From contig JABMMO010000010.1 of assembly GCA_013205455.1 (NCBI GenBank), positions 1 through 6,654 of the forward strand: 6,654 nucleotides of DNA, read 5' to 3'. Each line of letters begins with the position of its first letter. Position 1 is the stretch's first letter. Source of the DNA: Actinomycetota bacterium (GTDB lineage: Bacteria; Actinomycetota; Actinomycetes; Nanopelagicales; Nanopelagicaceae). A program made the translations under genes and the position numbers. Positions 5,332-6,654 of the stretch are shown in pieces. Under the pieces are notes generated by a model. That model saw only the letters and a list, made by a program, of their open reading frames with translations. It was not told the origin of the DNA and did not search any database.

Positions 5332-6654
5332 TTACGGCTTAGCTTCAGGTTGGGAATCAATCCCGCTCTCTTTGCGCTGCATTGGCGTAATTGGGGTTGG
5401 TGCTCCGGTCAATGGATCACCACCGCTTGCAGTTTTAGGGAACGCAATCACTTCGCGGATGGAATCAGAACCAGTTATTAACGCACATAGTCGATCTAGT
5501 CCAAGTGCAATGCCACCATGTGGCGGTGGGCCGTAATTAAATGCTTCCAACAGGAAACCGAATTTACTTTCAGCTTCGGTTTGCGATAGTCCAATCACGG
5601 AGAAAACTTCTTGTTGGATATCGCGACGATGAATACGGATTGAGCCGCCACCAATTTCATTGCCATTGAGAACTATGTCATACGCATATGCCAACGCTGA
5701 TCCTGGGTCGTTGGCAAAACTTTTTTCAAACTCGGGTTTCGGTCCAGTAAATGGATGATGCACTGCAGTCCAACCACCAGCTTCAGTTTTTTCAAACATT
5801 GGTGCATCCACAACCCAGAGGAAATTCCAAGCTTTCTTATCGATTAAATCGCACCGTTCGCCAATTTCAATACGAACCGCACCTAATAAACTCTGTGAAC
5901 TTTTACGATCCCCGGCTGCGAAAAATATGGCATCGCCTAGTTTTGCGCCAGTTGCGCCGGCAATGCCAGCGGTTTCAATTTCCGATAAATTTTTCGCTAC
6001 CGGACCACCAAGTTGGCCATCAGGTTGGACCAAAATATATGCCAAACCTTTAGCGCCGCGAGCTTTCGCCCAATCCTGCCAAGCATCTAAATCCCGCCTA
6101 GCTGAACTCGCACCACCTGGCATAACTACTGCGCCGACATATTCAGCTTGAAAAACTCGGAACGCAGTATTGGCAAAAAATTCAGTTACATCTGATATTT
6201 CATTACCGAAACGCAAATCTGGTTTATCGGAACCAAACCTACGCATCGCTTCATGATAAGTCATATGCGGAATCGGCATTGGAATTTGGTAACCAACTAC
6301 ATCTTTAAAGACCCGCGCTAAAACCCGCTCGGCAACTTGCAAAATATCGGCTTGATCTACAAACGACATTTCGATATCTAATTGGGTGAATTCTGGTTGT
6401 CGATCAGCGCGAAAATCTTCATCCCGGAAACATCGCGCAATTTGATAATAACGTTCCATCCCCGCAACCATTAATAATTGCTTAAATAATTGTGGGGATT
6501 GTGGTAAGGCGTACCAACTGCCAGGTTGTAACCGCACCGGTACTAGAAAATCTCGTGCGCCTTCCGGAGTTGAGCGCGTTAGATAGGGCGTTTCAATTTC
6601 GAGAAAATCACTTTCGGTCATAACTGTTCGAATTACAGAAGTAACTTTGGAGCG
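5332..6654 (-). CDS. aspS: Aspartate--tRNA ligase (AspRS), 5' end cut by window edge
   Basis: The frame is open from the window edge to TAA at 5334-5332, giving 440 residues of a protein usually near 590; the N-terminal OB-fold anticodon-binding domain is outside. An internal ATG at 6621 is not the start, because the eleven residues before it (RSKVTSVIRTV) continue the conserved domain. AspRS charges tRNA-Asp. Numbered from the first visible residue: ETPYLTRSTPEGARDFLVPV (21-40), YALPQSPQLFKQLLM (48-62), motif 2 including FRDEDFRADRQPEFTQLD (76-93), an inserted GAD domain of bacterial AspRS (roughly 145-265), HHPFTGPKPEFE (299-310), GGGSIRIHRRDIQQEVF (335-351) and motif 3 GIALGLDRL (381-389), followed by FPKTASGGDPLTGAP (405-419) and an actinobacterial-style end. 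Whether it is discriminating or also charges tRNA-Asn cannot be judged, since the determining N-terminal residues are missing. Confidence 0.97.
   Translation of the reverse strand, partial: RSKVTSVIRTVMTESDFLEIETPYLTRSTPEGARDFLVPVRLQPGSWYALPQSPQLFKQLLMVAGMERYYQIARCFRDEDFRADRQPEFTQLDIEMSFVDQADILQVAERVLARVFKDVVGYQIPMPIPHMTYHEAMRRFGSDKPDLRFGNEISDVTEFFANTAFRVFQAEYVGAVVMPGGASSARRDLDAWQDWAKARGAKGLAYILVQPDGQLGGPVAKNLSEIETAGIAGATGAKLGDAIFFAAGDRKSSQSLLGAVRIEIGERCDLIDKKAWNFLWVVDAPMFEKTEAGGWTAVHHPFTGPKPEFEKSFANDPGSALAYAYDIVLNGNEIGGGSIRIHRRDIQQEVFSVIGLSQTEAESKFGFLLEAFNYGPPPHGGIALGLDRLCALITGSDSIREVIAFPKTASGGDPLTGAPTPITPMQRKESGIDSQPEAKP

Noticed and set aside
1..6654. Defence, phage, CRISPR or mobile-element system
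   Set aside because: Every gene belongs to a recognisable housekeeping family in a conserved order; no repeats, integrase, transposase or tRNA genes were seen.

Overview
The window is a compact, wholly co-directional housekeeping block. Every gene I can support lies on the minus strand, so transcription runs from high to low coordinates: aspS (5' end outside the window), a small DUF948-type membrane protein gene, alaS, ruvX, mltG and aroE (3' end outside the window). I see no RNA genes, CRISPR arrays, insertion sequences or phage genes.

The gene order alaS-ruvX-mltG-aroE, with a DUF948 protein just upstream of alaS and aspS nearby, is a classic actinobacterial arrangement. The protein motifs also look actinobacterial: the AlaRS N-terminus, the AspRS C-terminal end, and the AroE motif GFSLTMPLKE. 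However, the base composition is clearly AT-leaning (I estimate mid-40s % GC by eye, not counted), with many A/T-ending codons and very short intergenic gaps. A streamlined low-GC actinobacterium such as the freshwater Nanopelagicales (acI) lineage is the best guess. This is inference from synteny and composition, not a database match.

Layout: 6654-5332 is AspRS, lacking its N-terminal anticodon-binding domain because of the window edge. 5331-5235 is a 97-base gap, the only real intergenic space, with a weak promoter-like pair. 5234-4806 is the DUF948 protein with a lysine-rich tail. Four bases later alaS (4801-2117) starts with GTG. ruvX (2115-1669) begins one base after the alaS stop. mltG (1672-647) and aroE (650-1) each begin in a 4-base ATGA overlap with the gene before. 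Thus everything from 5234 to 1 looks like one transcript with coupled translation.

In function, two class II aminoacyl-tRNA synthetases (Asp, Ala) are followed by RuvX (16S rRNA processing / Holliday-junction resolvase-like), the septal/peripheral murein terminase MltG, and shikimate dehydrogenase. They share an operon rather than a pathway. I found no convincing new biological system. The points worth a second look are modest: the poly-basic, hexamer-repeat tail of the DUF948 protein, a G/C-rich hairpin inside a GGG/CCC-codon cluster early in alaS, the strong compaction of the locus, and small family-level deviations in AlaRS and MltG.
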